From: Actinokineospora terrae | Lineage (GTDB): Bacteria > Actinomycetota > Actinomycetes > Mycobacteriales > Pseudonocardiaceae | DNA length: 64,000 bases | Direction of reading: 5' to 3' | Assembly (NCBI RefSeq): GCF_900111175.1 | Contig: NZ_FOGI01000017.1 | Span: 94,326-158,325, forward strand | Notes under the pieces: generated by a model | What the model was told of the DNA's origin: nothing | The model's database searches: none | What the model saw: only the letters and a program-made list of their open reading frames with translations | Shown: in pieces, positions 36,574 to 45,372 of the stretch | How the letters are laid out: the number at the start of each line of letters is the position of its first letter | Position numbering within the stretch: the first letter of the stretch is position 1 | Program-made: the position numbers and the translations under genes

Positions 36574-37701
36574 ATGAAGCGCAAGCAAGCGGTAGTCGGG
36601 GTCGTGCTGGTCGGTTTCGTGGCGCCGTTCCTGGGGCTCGCCGCGGCGGAGGGCGCGGTCCGCAGCCCGCTGCTGTCCGACGCGGTGTTGCCGTTGCCGC
36701 CGGGGTACACGAGCGCGTCCGTGATCGACCTCAACGACCGCGGTGACGTCATCGCCGGTGGTTACGGGACAGGGCCGCAGCAGGCGTTGTTGTGGCAGGG
36801 TGGCTCGGTGAGCGTGCTCGGGCCCGGGGCGCCGACCGGGCTCAACAACCGCGGGCAGGTCGTGGGGACCGAGTACGTGAGCAGCACCAGCGGCACCTAC
36901 GAGCAGACACCGAAGCTGTGGCAGGACGGGACGACGCAGGTGCTGAACGGCCCCAGCAAGTCGTACGTGATCACCGGGGACATCACCGACAGCGGCTACG
37001 TCCCGATCACCTACCCCAACTCCAACCAGGGTTACCACATGGAGAACATCGGCCTCTGGCAGAACGGGTCGTTCGCCCGGCTCGGCGCCCCGACATCCGG
37101 ACCGCACGTCAGCCTGCCGGTGGTCACGGAGAACGGCACCGCGGCGGGCTCGTTCCTGCCCATGTTCGGCACCGGCCCGTACGCGTTCCGGTGCGTCGCG
37201 CGGCAGTGCGCCCGGCTGCCCACCGGCGGCAGCGGCGAGGTGGGGGTGGTGGCGGCCAACGACAGCGGGACCATCGTCGGCAACCAGGGCAACACCGGGT
37301 ACCGCTGGGTCGGCGACCAGGTCCTCGCGCTGCCCGCGCTCCCGGGGGCGACGACCGCGACGGTGTCGAACAACCGCCGGGCGATCAACGCCAACGGCGA
37401 CATCGTCGGCTCCTCCGGCGGCCGGGCCGTCCTCTGGCGCGACGGGGTGGCCATCGAACTCGGATCTCCAGGGGGTGGGGCGAGCGCTGCCGTCGCGGTG
37501 AACGACCTGGGCGACGTCGTGGGCTGGTCGGAGACCCCCCTTGGCCAGAGCCGCGCCTTCCTGTGGCGCGCGGGCAAGTCCTACGACCTGGGCACGGCGG
37601 GCCAGGCGAGCGTGACCCCGGTCGCCATCAACAACACCGGCACGGTCCTCGGCGCCGCGGGCCCCGCTCCCGTGATCTGGAAGGTCAAGCTCCCCCGCTA
37701 G
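36574..37701 (+). CDS. Secreted HAF-repeat (beta-propeller-like) protein
   Basis: 375 aa with an N-terminal signal sequence (MKRKQAVVGVVLVGFVAPFL). The body is made of repeated units of the HAF type: a small-residue turn such as INDRGDVIAGG / LNNRGQVVGT / VNDLGDVVGWS followed by ALLWQGG / AVLWRDG / AFLWRAG. These usually fold as an extracellular beta-propeller of unknown ligand. Ends at two back-to-back perfect hairpins. Divergent from PucR paralogue 4. Confidence 0.8.
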   Translation: MKRKQAVVGVVLVGFVAPFLGLAAAEGAVRSPLLSDAVLPLPPGYTSASVIDLNDRGDVIAGGYGTGPQQALLWQGGSVSVLGPGAPTGLNNRGQVVGTEYVSSTSGTYEQTPKLWQDGTTQVLNGPSKSYVITGDITDSGYVPITYPNSNQGYHMENIGLWQNGSFARLGAPTSGPHVSLPVVTENGTAAGSFLPMFGTGPYAFRCVARQCARLPTGGSGEVGVVAANDSGTIVGNQGNTGYRWVGDQVLALPALPGATTATVSNNRRAINANGDIVGSSGGRAVLWRDGVAIELGSPGGGASAAVAVNDLGDVVGWSETPLGQSRAFLWRAGKSYDLGTAGQASVTPVAINNTGTVLGAAGPAPVIWKVKLPR

Positions 37702-37710
37702 GCGCACTTC

Positions 37711-37748
37711 CCGAACGGCACCGCGGGCACGCCTGCGGTGCCGTTCGG
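37711..37748. terminator. Hairpin terminator after the HAF-repeat gene
   Basis: A perfect 14-bp stem: CCGAACGGCACCGC (37711-37724) with GCGGTGCCGTTCGG (37735-37748), beginning 10 nt after the stop codon. Confidence 0.8.
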
Positions 37749-37780
37749 CTTCCGGGACATCCCACTGACCCGGGAACGGC

Positions 37781-37815
37781 GACACCCCCGCCTGACCGAC
37801 CAAGGCGGGGGTGTC
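37781..37815. terminator. Hairpin terminator serving the convergent protease gene
   Basis: A perfect 13-bp stem: GACACCCCCGCCT (37781-37793) with AGGCGGGGGTGTC (37803-37815). It is 38 nt beyond the stop of the minus-strand protease. Confidence 0.8.
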
Positions 37816-37852
37816 ATGTCCGGACTGTCCAGGCCCGAGGGGCCCGGTACGG

Positions 37853-39073
37853 CTAGAAGGTGAGCTTCCAGCTGTTGATGTAACCGGTGTCCTGGCGGTA
37901 GGTGTCCTGGACCCGCAGCTTCCACGTGCCGTTGGCGACCTCGGTGGAGGCGTTCACGGTGTAGGTGGCGACCACGTTGTCCGCCGAGTCGCTGGTGGAC
38001 GAGTTCTTCAGCCGGTAGGCGGAACCGTCCGGCGCGACCAGGTCGATGACGAGGTCACCGCGGTAGGTGTGCACGATGTTGACGTCGACCTTGAGCGTCG
38101 CCGGGGCGTTGCCCGAGATGCCCGACACCGCGATGTCGCTGGTGATGGCGGCGCCCGCGTCCGGGATGGTGACGTCGTTGGTGTTCTCGAACGTGCGGCC
38201 CGACGGCGGGTTGGTCGTCGTGGTCGGCGGGGTCGTGGTGGTCGGCGGCGTGGTGGTCGGCGGGGTGCCGCCGAGCTCACTGGCCTTCGCCGCGATCGCC
38301 GACGAGAGCGCGCTCACCTCGGCGTACACGCCGGGGTAGTTCGGGCGGGCGCAGCCCTGGCCGTAGGAGACGATGCCGACCTGGACCCAGTTGTTCGCGT
38401 TGTCGCGGCGGAACATCGGGCCACCGGAGTCGCCCTGGCAGGTGTCGGTGCCGCCCTGGGTGTAGCCCGCGCAGATCTCGACGGCGGACTTCAGGCTCGG
38501 GTACGCCGACTTGCACGACGAGTCCGACACGAACGGGACCTGGGCCTTGAGCAGGTACCGCTGCTGCGCGCCGCCCTCGGACGCCGCGCCCCAGCCCGCG
38601 ATGCTGAACGTGCCGGAGTCGTAGGCGGTGGTGGTGGCGATGGGCAGGGTCGCCGCGCCGGTGATCGGGCTGGACAGCTGGATCAGCGCCCAGTCACCAC
38701 CGGTGGAGGTCGAGTAGCCCGGGTTGCGGTACACGTACTTCGACGTGCGGGTCACCCGACCGGAGTCCTGCAGGTCGACCACGCCGTAGGTCGCGGTGAT
38801 GCCGGTGTTGTTGCCCGTGCTGTTGACGCAGTGCGCCGCGGTCAGCACCAGGCTCTCGGAGTACATGGCGCCACCGCAGCCCATCGACAGCCGCACCATC
38901 CAGGGGAACTCCCCCTGGGCGGCGCGGGTGCCGCCGACGACCTGCGGGCTCATGTCGGTGGGCGGTTGCGCGCTCGGGGGCGCGGCGAGTGCCTGGCCCG
39001 CCACGGCAGCGGCGGCGGCCACTGTCCCGACGGCCAGCACCAGCGCCTTCTGGAGCTTGGTCAACCTCTTCAA
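37853..39073 (-). CDS. Secreted trypsin-like serine protease with C-terminal P domain
   Basis: 406 aa. Signal peptide (residues 1-31), short pro-segment, then a chymotrypsin-fold domain with activation site QVVGGT (about residue 45) and triad His81 (LTAAHC), Asp127 (GGDWAL), Ser216 (CQGDSGGP). A Thr/Pro-rich linker (GTPPTTTPP and onward) joins a C-terminal P/homoB domain (FENTNDVTIPDAGAAI ... INSWKLTF). The P domain is 89% identical by eye (100/112) to that of the next gene. The linker and P domain suggest calcium-stabilised folding or substrate binding. Confidence 0.92.
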   Translation of the reverse strand: MKRLTKLQKALVLAVGTVAAAAAVAGQALAAPPSAQPPTDMSPQVVGGTRAAQGEFPWMVRLSMGCGGAMYSESLVLTAAHCVNSTGNNTGITATYGVVDLQDSGRVTRTSKYVYRNPGYSTSTGGDWALIQLSSPITGAATLPIATTTAYDSGTFSIAGWGAASEGGAQQRYLLKAQVPFVSDSSCKSAYPSLKSAVEICAGYTQGGTDTCQGDSGGPMFRRDNANNWVQVGIVSYGQGCARPNYPGVYAEVSALSSAIAAKASELGGTPPTTTPPTTTTPPTTTTNPPSGRTFENTNDVTIPDAGAAITSDIAVSGISGNAPATLKVDVNIVHTYRGDLVIDLVAPDGSAYRLKNSSTSDSADNVVATYTVNASTEVANGTWKLRVQDTYRQDTGYINSWKLTF

Positions 39074-39144
39074 GGGTCTGTCCTCTCATGTCCACACAGC
39101 ACCGGGTCGTGGCGCTGTAGCAGGGTGTGGAATCCGGGGGACGG

Positions 39145-40812
39145 CTAGAAGGTGAGCTTCCAGCTGTCGATGTAACCGGTGTCGGAGCGGTAGGTGTCCT
39201 GGGCGCGCAGCTTCCAGGTGCCGTTCGCGACCTCGGTCGAGGCGTTCACCGTGTAGGTGGCGATGATGTTGTCCGCCGAGTCGCTGGTGGACGAGTTCTT
39301 CAGCCGGTAGGCCGAACCGTCCGGCGCGACCAGGTCGAGCACGACGTCACCGCGGTAGGTGTGCTTGATGTCGACGTCGACCTTGAGCGTGGCAGGGGCG
39401 TTGCCGGTGACCCCGGAGACCGCGATGTCGCTGGTGATCGCGGCACCGCCGTCCGGGATGGTGACGTCGTTGGTGTTCTCGAAGACCTTGCCGCCGGGGT
39501 CGGGCGGGGTGGTGCCACCGCAGGTCTTGCCGATCGCCCGCGGCGGGCAGTCGGAGTAGTCGAGCAGGTTGAGCACGGCCGCCTTGTTGCGCGCGGTCTC
39601 CCTGGCGATCACCTCGTCGGGCGGGTAGAAACCGCCGCCGCTGGACCCGGTCGGGTACATCTCGAAGGTGAACGCCCAGATCTTGTGCGCGCCCCACAGG
39701 TAGTCGTCGATCGCGCCGTCGGTGATGTAGAGCGTCGAGTCCTGCTCCGGGGTGTAGCCGTTGGTCGCCGCCATCGACTTGCCCAGCGTCTGGAAGGTGT
39801 TGTACTCGTCGCGGGTCATGCCGGGCACGACCTGGTCGTAGGTCCAGCCGAACGGCCACATGACCAGCTCGCCGTAGGAGTGGAAGTCGATCGCGGTGCT
39901 GATCTGCTGCTTGCCGCCGACGACCCGGCTCTTGACGAAGTTCTGCACCGTCGACACCTCGGGCGCCGAGCCCGCCGACGGGCCGCGGTAGGTGTCGGAG
40001 CTGGGGCTGGTCGACGAGCCGCCGCAGCAGCCCCACTTGAAGTCCCAGTTGCGGTTGAGGTCGGTGCCCACCGCGGTCGAGCCCGAGTTGGGCTGCCGGT
40101 TCTTGCGCCAGCTGCGGTAGGACCCGGTGGCGATGTCGTACTCGCCGCCGTCGGGGTTGAGGTCGGGCAGGATCCAGATCTCCCGCGAGTCGACCAGGCC
40201 CTTGATCCGGCTGTCGGTGGCGTAGTTGTCGGTGAACAGGTTCACCAGGTACACCGCCATCTCCACGGTGATGTGCTCACGCGCGTGCTGGTGGTGGGTG
40301 AACAGGACCTCGGGCTCGTTCTCGTCGGTCGCGGCGTTGTCGGAGATCTTGAACGCGTACAGGTCGCGGTTCTGGTACGACTTGCCGATGACCTGCTTGC
40401 TGATCAGGCCGGGGTGGTCGGTGACCGCCTTGTTCAGCTCGGCGACCATCTCGGCGTAGTTGTGGTAGCCGGCGTCGGCGCTGGGGAAGTCCATCGTCCC
40501 GGCCCCGCCGCGGTCGGTGGGCGTCGTCGTCGCGTCGGCCACGACCCCGAACCCGAGCGCGCGGATCCTGGTGACCTCGGCGGGCGTCGCGGTGATCAGC
40601 AGCCTGCTGTCCTCCCGGCCGTTCACCGCCGCCCCGGTCGCCGCGATCGCGCTGCGTTGCTGCGCGGTGCGCACACCGGACACGGCGTACTCGGCCGTCG
40701 CGCGCTGCTCGGCCTGGGTCGACTGACCGCCACTGGCGACGCCGCCGGTGGACATGACCACCGCTGCCGCCGCGGTGATCGCGGCGATCAGGGTGAATCG
40801 AGTGCGTTTCAA
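39145..40812 (-). CDS. Secreted M14 zinc carboxypeptidase with C-terminal P domain
   Basis: 555 aa from a TTG start at 40812, selected because GGGAGG precedes it at 3-5 nt and it opens a clean signal peptide (LKRTRFTLIAAITAAAAVVM). Zinc ligands His176 and Glu179 (HAREH) and His311 (DFHSYGE), substrate-binding DLNRNWDFKWG, catalytic Glu384 (FTFEMYPTG). This is the carboxypeptidase T/SG type. After a short PPDPGG linker comes a P domain nearly identical to the trypsin-like neighbour. The two genes are 71 nt apart on the same strand and may be co-transcribed, giving an endo- plus exopeptidase pair. Confidence 0.92.
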   Translation of the reverse strand: MKRTRFTLIAAITAAAAVVMSTGGVASGGQSTQAEQRATAEYAVSGVRTAQQRSAIAATGAAVNGREDSRLLITATPAEVTRIRALGFGVVADATTTPTDRGGAGTMDFPSADAGYHNYAEMVAELNKAVTDHPGLISKQVIGKSYQNRDLYAFKISDNAATDENEPEVLFTHHQHAREHITVEMAVYLVNLFTDNYATDSRIKGLVDSREIWILPDLNPDGGEYDIATGSYRSWRKNRQPNSGSTAVGTDLNRNWDFKWGCCGGSSTSPSSDTYRGPSAGSAPEVSTVQNFVKSRVVGGKQQISTAIDFHSYGELVMWPFGWTYDQVVPGMTRDEYNTFQTLGKSMAATNGYTPEQDSTLYITDGAIDDYLWGAHKIWAFTFEMYPTGSSGGGFYPPDEVIARETARNKAAVLNLLDYSDCPPRAIGKTCGGTTPPDPGGKVFENTNDVTIPDGGAAITSDIAVSGVTGNAPATLKVDVDIKHTYRGDVVLDLVAPDGSAYRLKNSSTSDSADNIIATYTVNASTEVANGTWKLRAQDTYRSDTGYIDSWKLTF

Positions 40813-41376
40813 CGTTCCTCCCACAGGGAGCGCCGCGGACGGCGCTGGAGGGTTTGCCGCCACCGGGTCGAGTCCGCACCGGACACGACACCAACAGCGT
40901 TACCGGCGAATACTGGCCCCTCTTCCGCGCACTCGGCAAGAGCGCGGCGGGGGTGGGATGTTGCCGTTTCTTCCCATCTGTTGATCTGCGTCCGGGCCGC
41001 GGTGGGAAATCGCTGGTATGACCGGGCGACACCGGTGTCCAGTACCCGCACGGGCACGCACGATCGTCGGGCCGGTGTGGCCCAACCGCTGGTCAGGCCG
41101 GTGACGGACCGAAAGCGTGGCTATCTGTCAACAGTGAAAACCCTTGCATACCCGGTCGGCCGATACCGGGTACCTGCCTTGTCCGGCTCCGGTTTCGGTA
41201 GGTGTCGGGATATCGCTGCCGTTACCGGATCGGGTATCTCTCAATCGGGGGCCGGATACGTAGTGAATAACGCGGTGATTTCGCAAAGGGCGGCCCCGAT
41301 ATCGAACGTGGCCGTGGGCGGTCGTGCAACGAACCACCCCTTCCACTTCCGGGCGGCCGGGGCTACCTTCCGGTAG
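40813..41376. other. Divergent intergenic region with GGATAC/GATATC motif cluster
   Basis: No gene in 564 bp. The stretch 41100-41340 is A/T-richer and contains repeated half-sites related to those at 9925-10138: CCGATACCGGGTACC (41160-41174), GGGATATCG (41207-41215), TTACCGGATCGGGTATC (41222-41238) and GCCGGATACG (41251-41260). The 10-mer GCCGGATACG is identical to 10129-10138. These may be operators for the regulator at 41377 or the peptidase pair. Confidence 0.5.
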
Positions 41377-42276
41377 GTGGACCCGGCCCCGCACTGCTTC
41401 GCCGACGCCCTGCGCGCGGCTATTGCCGACAGTGAGACAACCCTCGAACGGGTAGCCCAACAGCTGCGCGCCAGGGGGACTCCTGTCAGCCTCGCGACGC
41501 TGAGCTACTGGCAGACCGGCCGCAGCCGACCGGAGCGACCCCGGTCGATGGCCGCGTTGGGCCACCTGGAGGAATTGCTCGGCCTGGCCGGGGGAGCGCT
41601 GCGCGGACTCCTGGAGGCGCCCCGGCCCCGCGGCCGCTCCGCCCGCCGCGCCCCGCAGCCGCTGGCCGCGTCCGCCCCGTGGGCCGACACCACCGAGTTC
41701 CGCCGCCTGGTCGCCGAACTCGACCTGTCCCACGACGCCGCGCTGACCCGCCTCTCCGCCCACGACCGGGTCGAGATCGGCGCCGACCGCGCCAAGCGCG
41801 TCCAGCGCACCCGCCAGGTCCTGCGCGCCGAACGCGACGGCGTCGACCGCCTGGTGGTCACCGGCTGGGCCGAGCGCGAGGGCGGCCGGCCGCCGTCGCT
41901 GACCGGCACCAGGAACTGCTCCCTCGGCAAGGTCAACGTCGACCTGCGCGGCGGCCAGGTCGCCGCCGAGCTGCTGTTCGACCGCCCCCTCGGCCGCCGC
42001 GAGACGATCATCGTCGAGCACGAGTCGCACCTGCCGACCCCGCGCCAGACCGCCTACGGCCACCAGCGCGTGAGTCGTATGCCGGTGCGCGAGTACCTGC
42101 TGGAGGTCCGCTTCGACCCCCGAGCCCTCCCGCGCTACTGCGTCCAGTTCGCCGAGGTCGACGGCCGCGAGCAGGTCCGCGCCCTCACCCTCGACTCCGC
42201 CTACACCGCCCACGCCCTGGCCCTGGACCTCGAACCCGGCCGCTACGGCATCCGCTGGGCCTGGGGCACCCCGTAG
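41377..42276 (+). CDS. XRE-type helix-turn-helix protein with unknown C-terminal domain
   Basis: 299 aa from GTG at 41377. N-terminal Cro/CI-like HTH at about residues 7-75 (LERVAQQLRARGTPVSLATL ... WQTGRSRPERPRSMA). The C-terminal 190 residues (VDRLVVTGWAEREGG ... RYGIRWAWGTP) form a separate beta-rich domain I do not recognise. A row of GGATAC-like motifs lies just upstream, consistent with autoregulation (inference). Copy B of the dispersed element starts about 20 nt after its stop on the opposite strand. Confidence 0.75.
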   Translation: MDPAPHCFADALRAAIADSETTLERVAQQLRARGTPVSLATLSYWQTGRSRPERPRSMAALGHLEELLGLAGGALRGLLEAPRPRGRSARRAPQPLAASAPWADTTEFRRLVAELDLSHDAALTRLSAHDRVEIGADRAKRVQRTRQVLRAERDGVDRLVVTGWAEREGGRPPSLTGTRNCSLGKVNVDLRGGQVAAELLFDRPLGRRETIIVEHESHLPTPRQTAYGHQRVSRMPVREYLLEVRFDPRALPRYCVQFAEVDGREQVRALTLDSAYTAHALALDLEPGRYGIRWAWGTP

Positions 42277-42295
42277 TTTCCCCACCGCTCCCGAC

Positions 42296-42432
42296 TCGCG
42301 GAGGCCATCCCCGGACCCCTCCCAGCCCCCACCCTCTCCGGGGGGCGTCCCCTAGGCCAGTCTAGTGGGTGCGCAAGATCGACGGGGCGAGTTGGCCGGA
42401 TCTGTGGACAACCTCGGGGTTGTGGACAACGC
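42296..42432 (-). repeat. Dispersed element, copy B (minus strand)
   Basis: Read on the minus strand: TTGTCCACA (complement of 42421-42429) and TTGTCCACA (complement of 42403-42411), 18 bp apart, both matching the actinobacterial DnaA box; then TAGACT; then the GCCCCC/GGGGGC hairpin. The 58 nt 42317-42374 equal the complement of 9606-9663 without a mismatch, and lower similarity extends left and right. It points toward the 3' end of the XRE gene. Confidence 0.8.
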
Positions 42433-42512
42433 GACCTGGGGGAACACGCGGGTCCACGCGCGGGTCTCACTCGTGCGGGGGGATTGTCGGGGCGGTGCGG
42501 CATGCTGGGGAG

Positions 42513-42836
42513 GTGACCACCGAGCCGCTGATCCCGGACCCGCTCTACGCGGGCCTGTCGTCGCTCGCCGCCCAGGAGACCACCCGCTTCACCGACCGCA
42601 ACCTGCGCGTCCGCCGATCCCCGGTCGTGCACGCCGTCCGGATGACCCCCTGGGTCGCGGGCCTCGCGATGCCCGCCCCCGCCTGCGGCCAGGGCTGGTC
42701 CGGCGCGGGCGCGGGCGAGCTGCACCCGGTGGCCGAACCGGTCAACTGCGGCCACTGCCTCGCCTCCGCCGAAGCCCGCGCGGCCGCCATCACCAGCTCC
42801 GCGGCCTCCCAACCCCAGCTGCCGTTCCCGTCCTAG
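42513..42836 (+). CDS. Small conserved-type hypothetical protein
   Basis: 107 aa from GTG at 42513 with TGGGGAG directly upstream. Gly/Ala/Pro-rich with two Cys motifs in the second half (PAPACGQGWSG and VNCGHCLAS) that could bind a metal; no membrane segment. Codon use fits the genome. I do not recognise the family; the ending SQPQLPFPS is unremarkable. Placed between dispersed element B and a sugar kinase. Confidence 0.6.
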   Translation: MTTEPLIPDPLYAGLSSLAAQETTRFTDRNLRVRRSPVVHAVRMTPWVAGLAMPAPACGQGWSGAGAGELHPVAEPVNCGHCLASAEARAAAITSSAASQPQLPFPS

Positions 42837-42951
42837 CCGCGGTCCCACACGGCCCGATTCCCGCGCGCACCGGGGTTTCCGCCGTACAGCCATGAACCCA
42901 GCGCGTGCCGGACGGCGTGTGCCGGACGGCGGTAGGGCTACCGTGCTCGGC

Positions 42952-43890
42952 ATGGATCAGCAGGGCGTCATCAGCGTGGTCGGCGAGGCGTTGGTCGACC
43001 TGGTCGCCGCGGCGGACGGGCGGACGTTCACCGCGCACCCCGGTGGTGGCCCCGCCAACGCCGCGATCGCCGTCGCCAGGCTGGGCGGGCGGGCGGTGCT
43101 GAGCACCAGCCTCGGCACGGACCTGTTCGGCGCCATGGTCCGCGCGCACCTCGACGAGTCCGGTGTGGACACCCGGGTGCTCCCGGCGGCGACCGGCGCG
43201 ACCAGTGCGACCAGCGTCGCCTTCGCCGCGACCGACGAGCACGGCGTCGCCCGCTACGACTTGCGGGTCGCCTGGGACGTCCGCGAGGTCCCGCCGGTCC
43301 CCGGCGCCGCGTTCCTGCACACCGGCTCGCTCGCCGCCGCCCTCGCCCCCAGCGTCGTCGAGGCCGCCATGCGCGCGGCCAGGGCGGCGGGCACCCCCGT
43401 GAGCCTCGACCCGAACATCCGCCCCACCCTCGCCGGACGCCCTGAGGTCGCCCGAGCGCGGTTCGAGCGCCAGGCCGGGCTCGCGGACGTGCTGAAGGTA
43501 AGCGAAGAGGACCTTGAATGGCTCTACCCGGGCACAGACCCGGTCAGCCGTGCCGAGTCGCTGCTCATCCTCGGCCCGCGCCTCGTGGTGCTGACTAGAG
43601 GCCCGCGCGGCGCTCTAGCCGTAACGACCTCGTTCGCCGTCGAGCGCGCCGCCCCCGAGATCGACGTCGTTGACACTGTCGGCGCCGGCGACGCGTTCAC
43701 CGCGGGCCTGCTGATGGTGCTCGCCGGCCGTCGAGTTCCGCTCGGCAGGCTCGACAAGATCACCGTGGGTGACGCTCTCGCCGTCGCCACCACGGTCGGG
43801 GCGGTCACCTGTTCCCGTGCGGGTGCCGACTCGCCCCGGGCGTCCGAACTGGGTGTGGTGGCCGAGGTGCTCGGTCCGACATCCGGCTGA
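42952..43890 (+). CDS. PfkB-family carbohydrate kinase (fructokinase-like)
   Basis: 312-aa ribokinase-fold kinase. N-terminal VVGEALVDLVAA and GGGPANAAIAVARLGG form the sugar-binding signature; the C-terminal PfkB signature DTVGAGDAFTAGLL carries the catalytic Asp and anion hole. Most similar in pattern to fructokinases. ATG at 42952 is favoured over 42892 because conserved sequence starts there. It stands alone, with no transporter beside it. Confidence 0.87.
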   Translation: MDQQGVISVVGEALVDLVAAADGRTFTAHPGGGPANAAIAVARLGGRAVLSTSLGTDLFGAMVRAHLDESGVDTRVLPAATGATSATSVAFAATDEHGVARYDLRVAWDVREVPPVPGAAFLHTGSLAAALAPSVVEAAMRAARAAGTPVSLDPNIRPTLAGRPEVARARFERQAGLADVLKVSEEDLEWLYPGTDPVSRAESLLILGPRLVVLTRGPRGALAVTTSFAVERAAPEIDVVDTVGAGDAFTAGLLMVLAGRRVPLGRLDKITVGDALAVATTVGAVTCSRAGADSPRASELGVVAEVLGPTSG

Positions 43891-44131
43891 CACTCGGTGG
43901 TCGCCTACCACCCTTACGGGTTAACCCGACCCCGGTTGTCAGAGGTCCGACAACGCCGCCATTCGGCCCAATATGACCCCTACCGTGCTCCGTCATCCGG
44001 GTGACGGTTGCGCCAGGGGGCGCGCGGGAACCACTCTGACGAGTACGACGTACGGTGGGGTCCGTTCGAAGCGGTCGCCGCGTGTCCTAGTCTGTTCACC
44101 GTCCGTTGCCGCTTCCTGTGGAGTCAGTCAC

Positions 44132-44974
44132 ATGCCTGCTGCCGAGTCCGAGCCCTGGGAAGACTGCGCCAAGGGCATGGCGATCGACTTCGACGCGCCG
44201 AACCAGGCGCGCCTGTTCGACGCCCTTCTCGGTGGTAGGGACAACTACGCGGCCGACAGGGCGGCCGTCGAGCAGCTCGCGGTGCTGGCCCCCGGTGTTC
44301 GGCAGATGGCGAAGGACCACCGTGAGTGGTTCTGCCGGGCGCTGCGGCTGCTGGTCACCCAGCGTGGTGTGGACCAGTTCATCGACCTCGGGTCGGGGCT
44401 GCCCACCGTGGACAACACCCACCAGATCGTGCAGCGGCACAACCCGGACGCCAAGGTCGTCTACGTCGACAACGACCCGGTGGTCCTCGCGCACGGGCGG
44501 GCGTTGCTCGAGGAGAACGACAACACGCACATGCTCGACTACGACATCACCGAGCCCGAGTACGTCACCACCGACCCCGACCTGCGCCGCCGGATCGACT
44601 TCGACCGCCCGGTCGGCCTGATGTTGTGCGCGGTCACCGGCCACCTGCTCGACGACGTCGTCGCTCGCGCCACCGTCCACGGCTGGGTCGACGCCCTCGC
44701 CCCCGGCTCGTACGTCGTCATCAGCCAGCAGTACGACCCCGCCGACGGCAGCCACCACTCCACCCTCGCCGCCACCCTCCGCGACGTCTTCCGCAGCACC
44801 AAGATCGCCACCGCCTTCCGCGACCGCACCGAGATCGAGTGCTGGTTCAAGGGCCTGGAAATGGTCGAACCCGGCCTCTCCTACCTGCACGAGTGGTGGC
44901 CAGACGGCCCCCGCATGACCCCCTTGAACGACATGAACTTCATGATGCTCTGCGGCATGGGTCAAAAACTCTGA
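44132..44974 (+). CDS. SAM-dependent methyltransferase, PF04672 family
   Basis: 280 aa. The pattern FDAPNQARLFDALLGGRDNY near the start and FIDLGSGLPTVDNTHQIVQR (SAM-binding glycine motif), then VVYVDNDPVVLAHGRALL, identify the actinomycete-specific PF04672 (DUF574) methyltransferases. Substrate unknown. ATG at 44132 follows GTGGAG. The dispersed element copy C lies 90 nt downstream. Confidence 0.88.
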   Translation: MPAAESEPWEDCAKGMAIDFDAPNQARLFDALLGGRDNYAADRAAVEQLAVLAPGVRQMAKDHREWFCRALRLLVTQRGVDQFIDLGSGLPTVDNTHQIVQRHNPDAKVVYVDNDPVVLAHGRALLEENDNTHMLDYDITEPEYVTTDPDLRRRIDFDRPVGLMLCAVTGHLLDDVVARATVHGWVDALAPGSYVVISQQYDPADGSHHSTLAATLRDVFRSTKIATAFRDRTEIECWFKGLEMVEPGLSYLHEWWPDGPRMTPLNDMNFMMLCGMGQKL

Positions 44975-45372
44975 CTCCGCCCCCTCCCGCCCCCTGACCT
45001 GCGCGACCCCCGCGCCGGTCACCTCGCCACGTCCCAGACTTTCACCCATCCCAGCGACAGAAGTCATCCACATCTGGATCTTGTGGGCCCCTGTTTCAAG
45101 ATCCACTGTCGGGGGGTGCCGATAGACTGGCACTGGGACGCCCCCCGGAGAGGGTGGGGGCTGGGGCCGGACTGGCGTGCGCGCGCGAAGCGGTTGCGGT
45201 GGGGCTAAGGCGCTCGGGCTGGGTAAGAGGGTGCGGCGTAAGAGTGTTGGTGGGCCTGGGATTGGCTGCGGCGGAGGCCGTTGAGCTGTGTGACCGGGAA
45301 CTGTCGCTGCGAGGTAGACCTGGGCAGGCGTGCCTGAAGCGCGGACCTGGCTGATCCGCGGACACCGCAGTA
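44975..45372. other. Intergenic region carrying dispersed element C
   Basis: 398 bp between convergent genes. Apart from copy C (45064-45170) nothing resembling a gene is seen; reading frames are short and Gly/Arg/Val biased. Confidence 0.5.
45064..45170 (+). repeat. Dispersed element, copy C (diverged)
   Basis: TAGACT at 45123-45128 is followed by the same hairpin segment as copies A and B (45135-45165 identical to 9629-9659). The upstream half has diverged: only weak TCATCCACA-like sites remain (45064-45072). This shows that selection acts on the TAGACT-hairpin part more than on the DnaA-box-like part. Confidence 0.72.

Noticed and set aside
40863..41057. Short frames in the 40.8-41.4 kb gap
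   Set aside because: No ribosome sites and atypical composition; the region looks regulatory.
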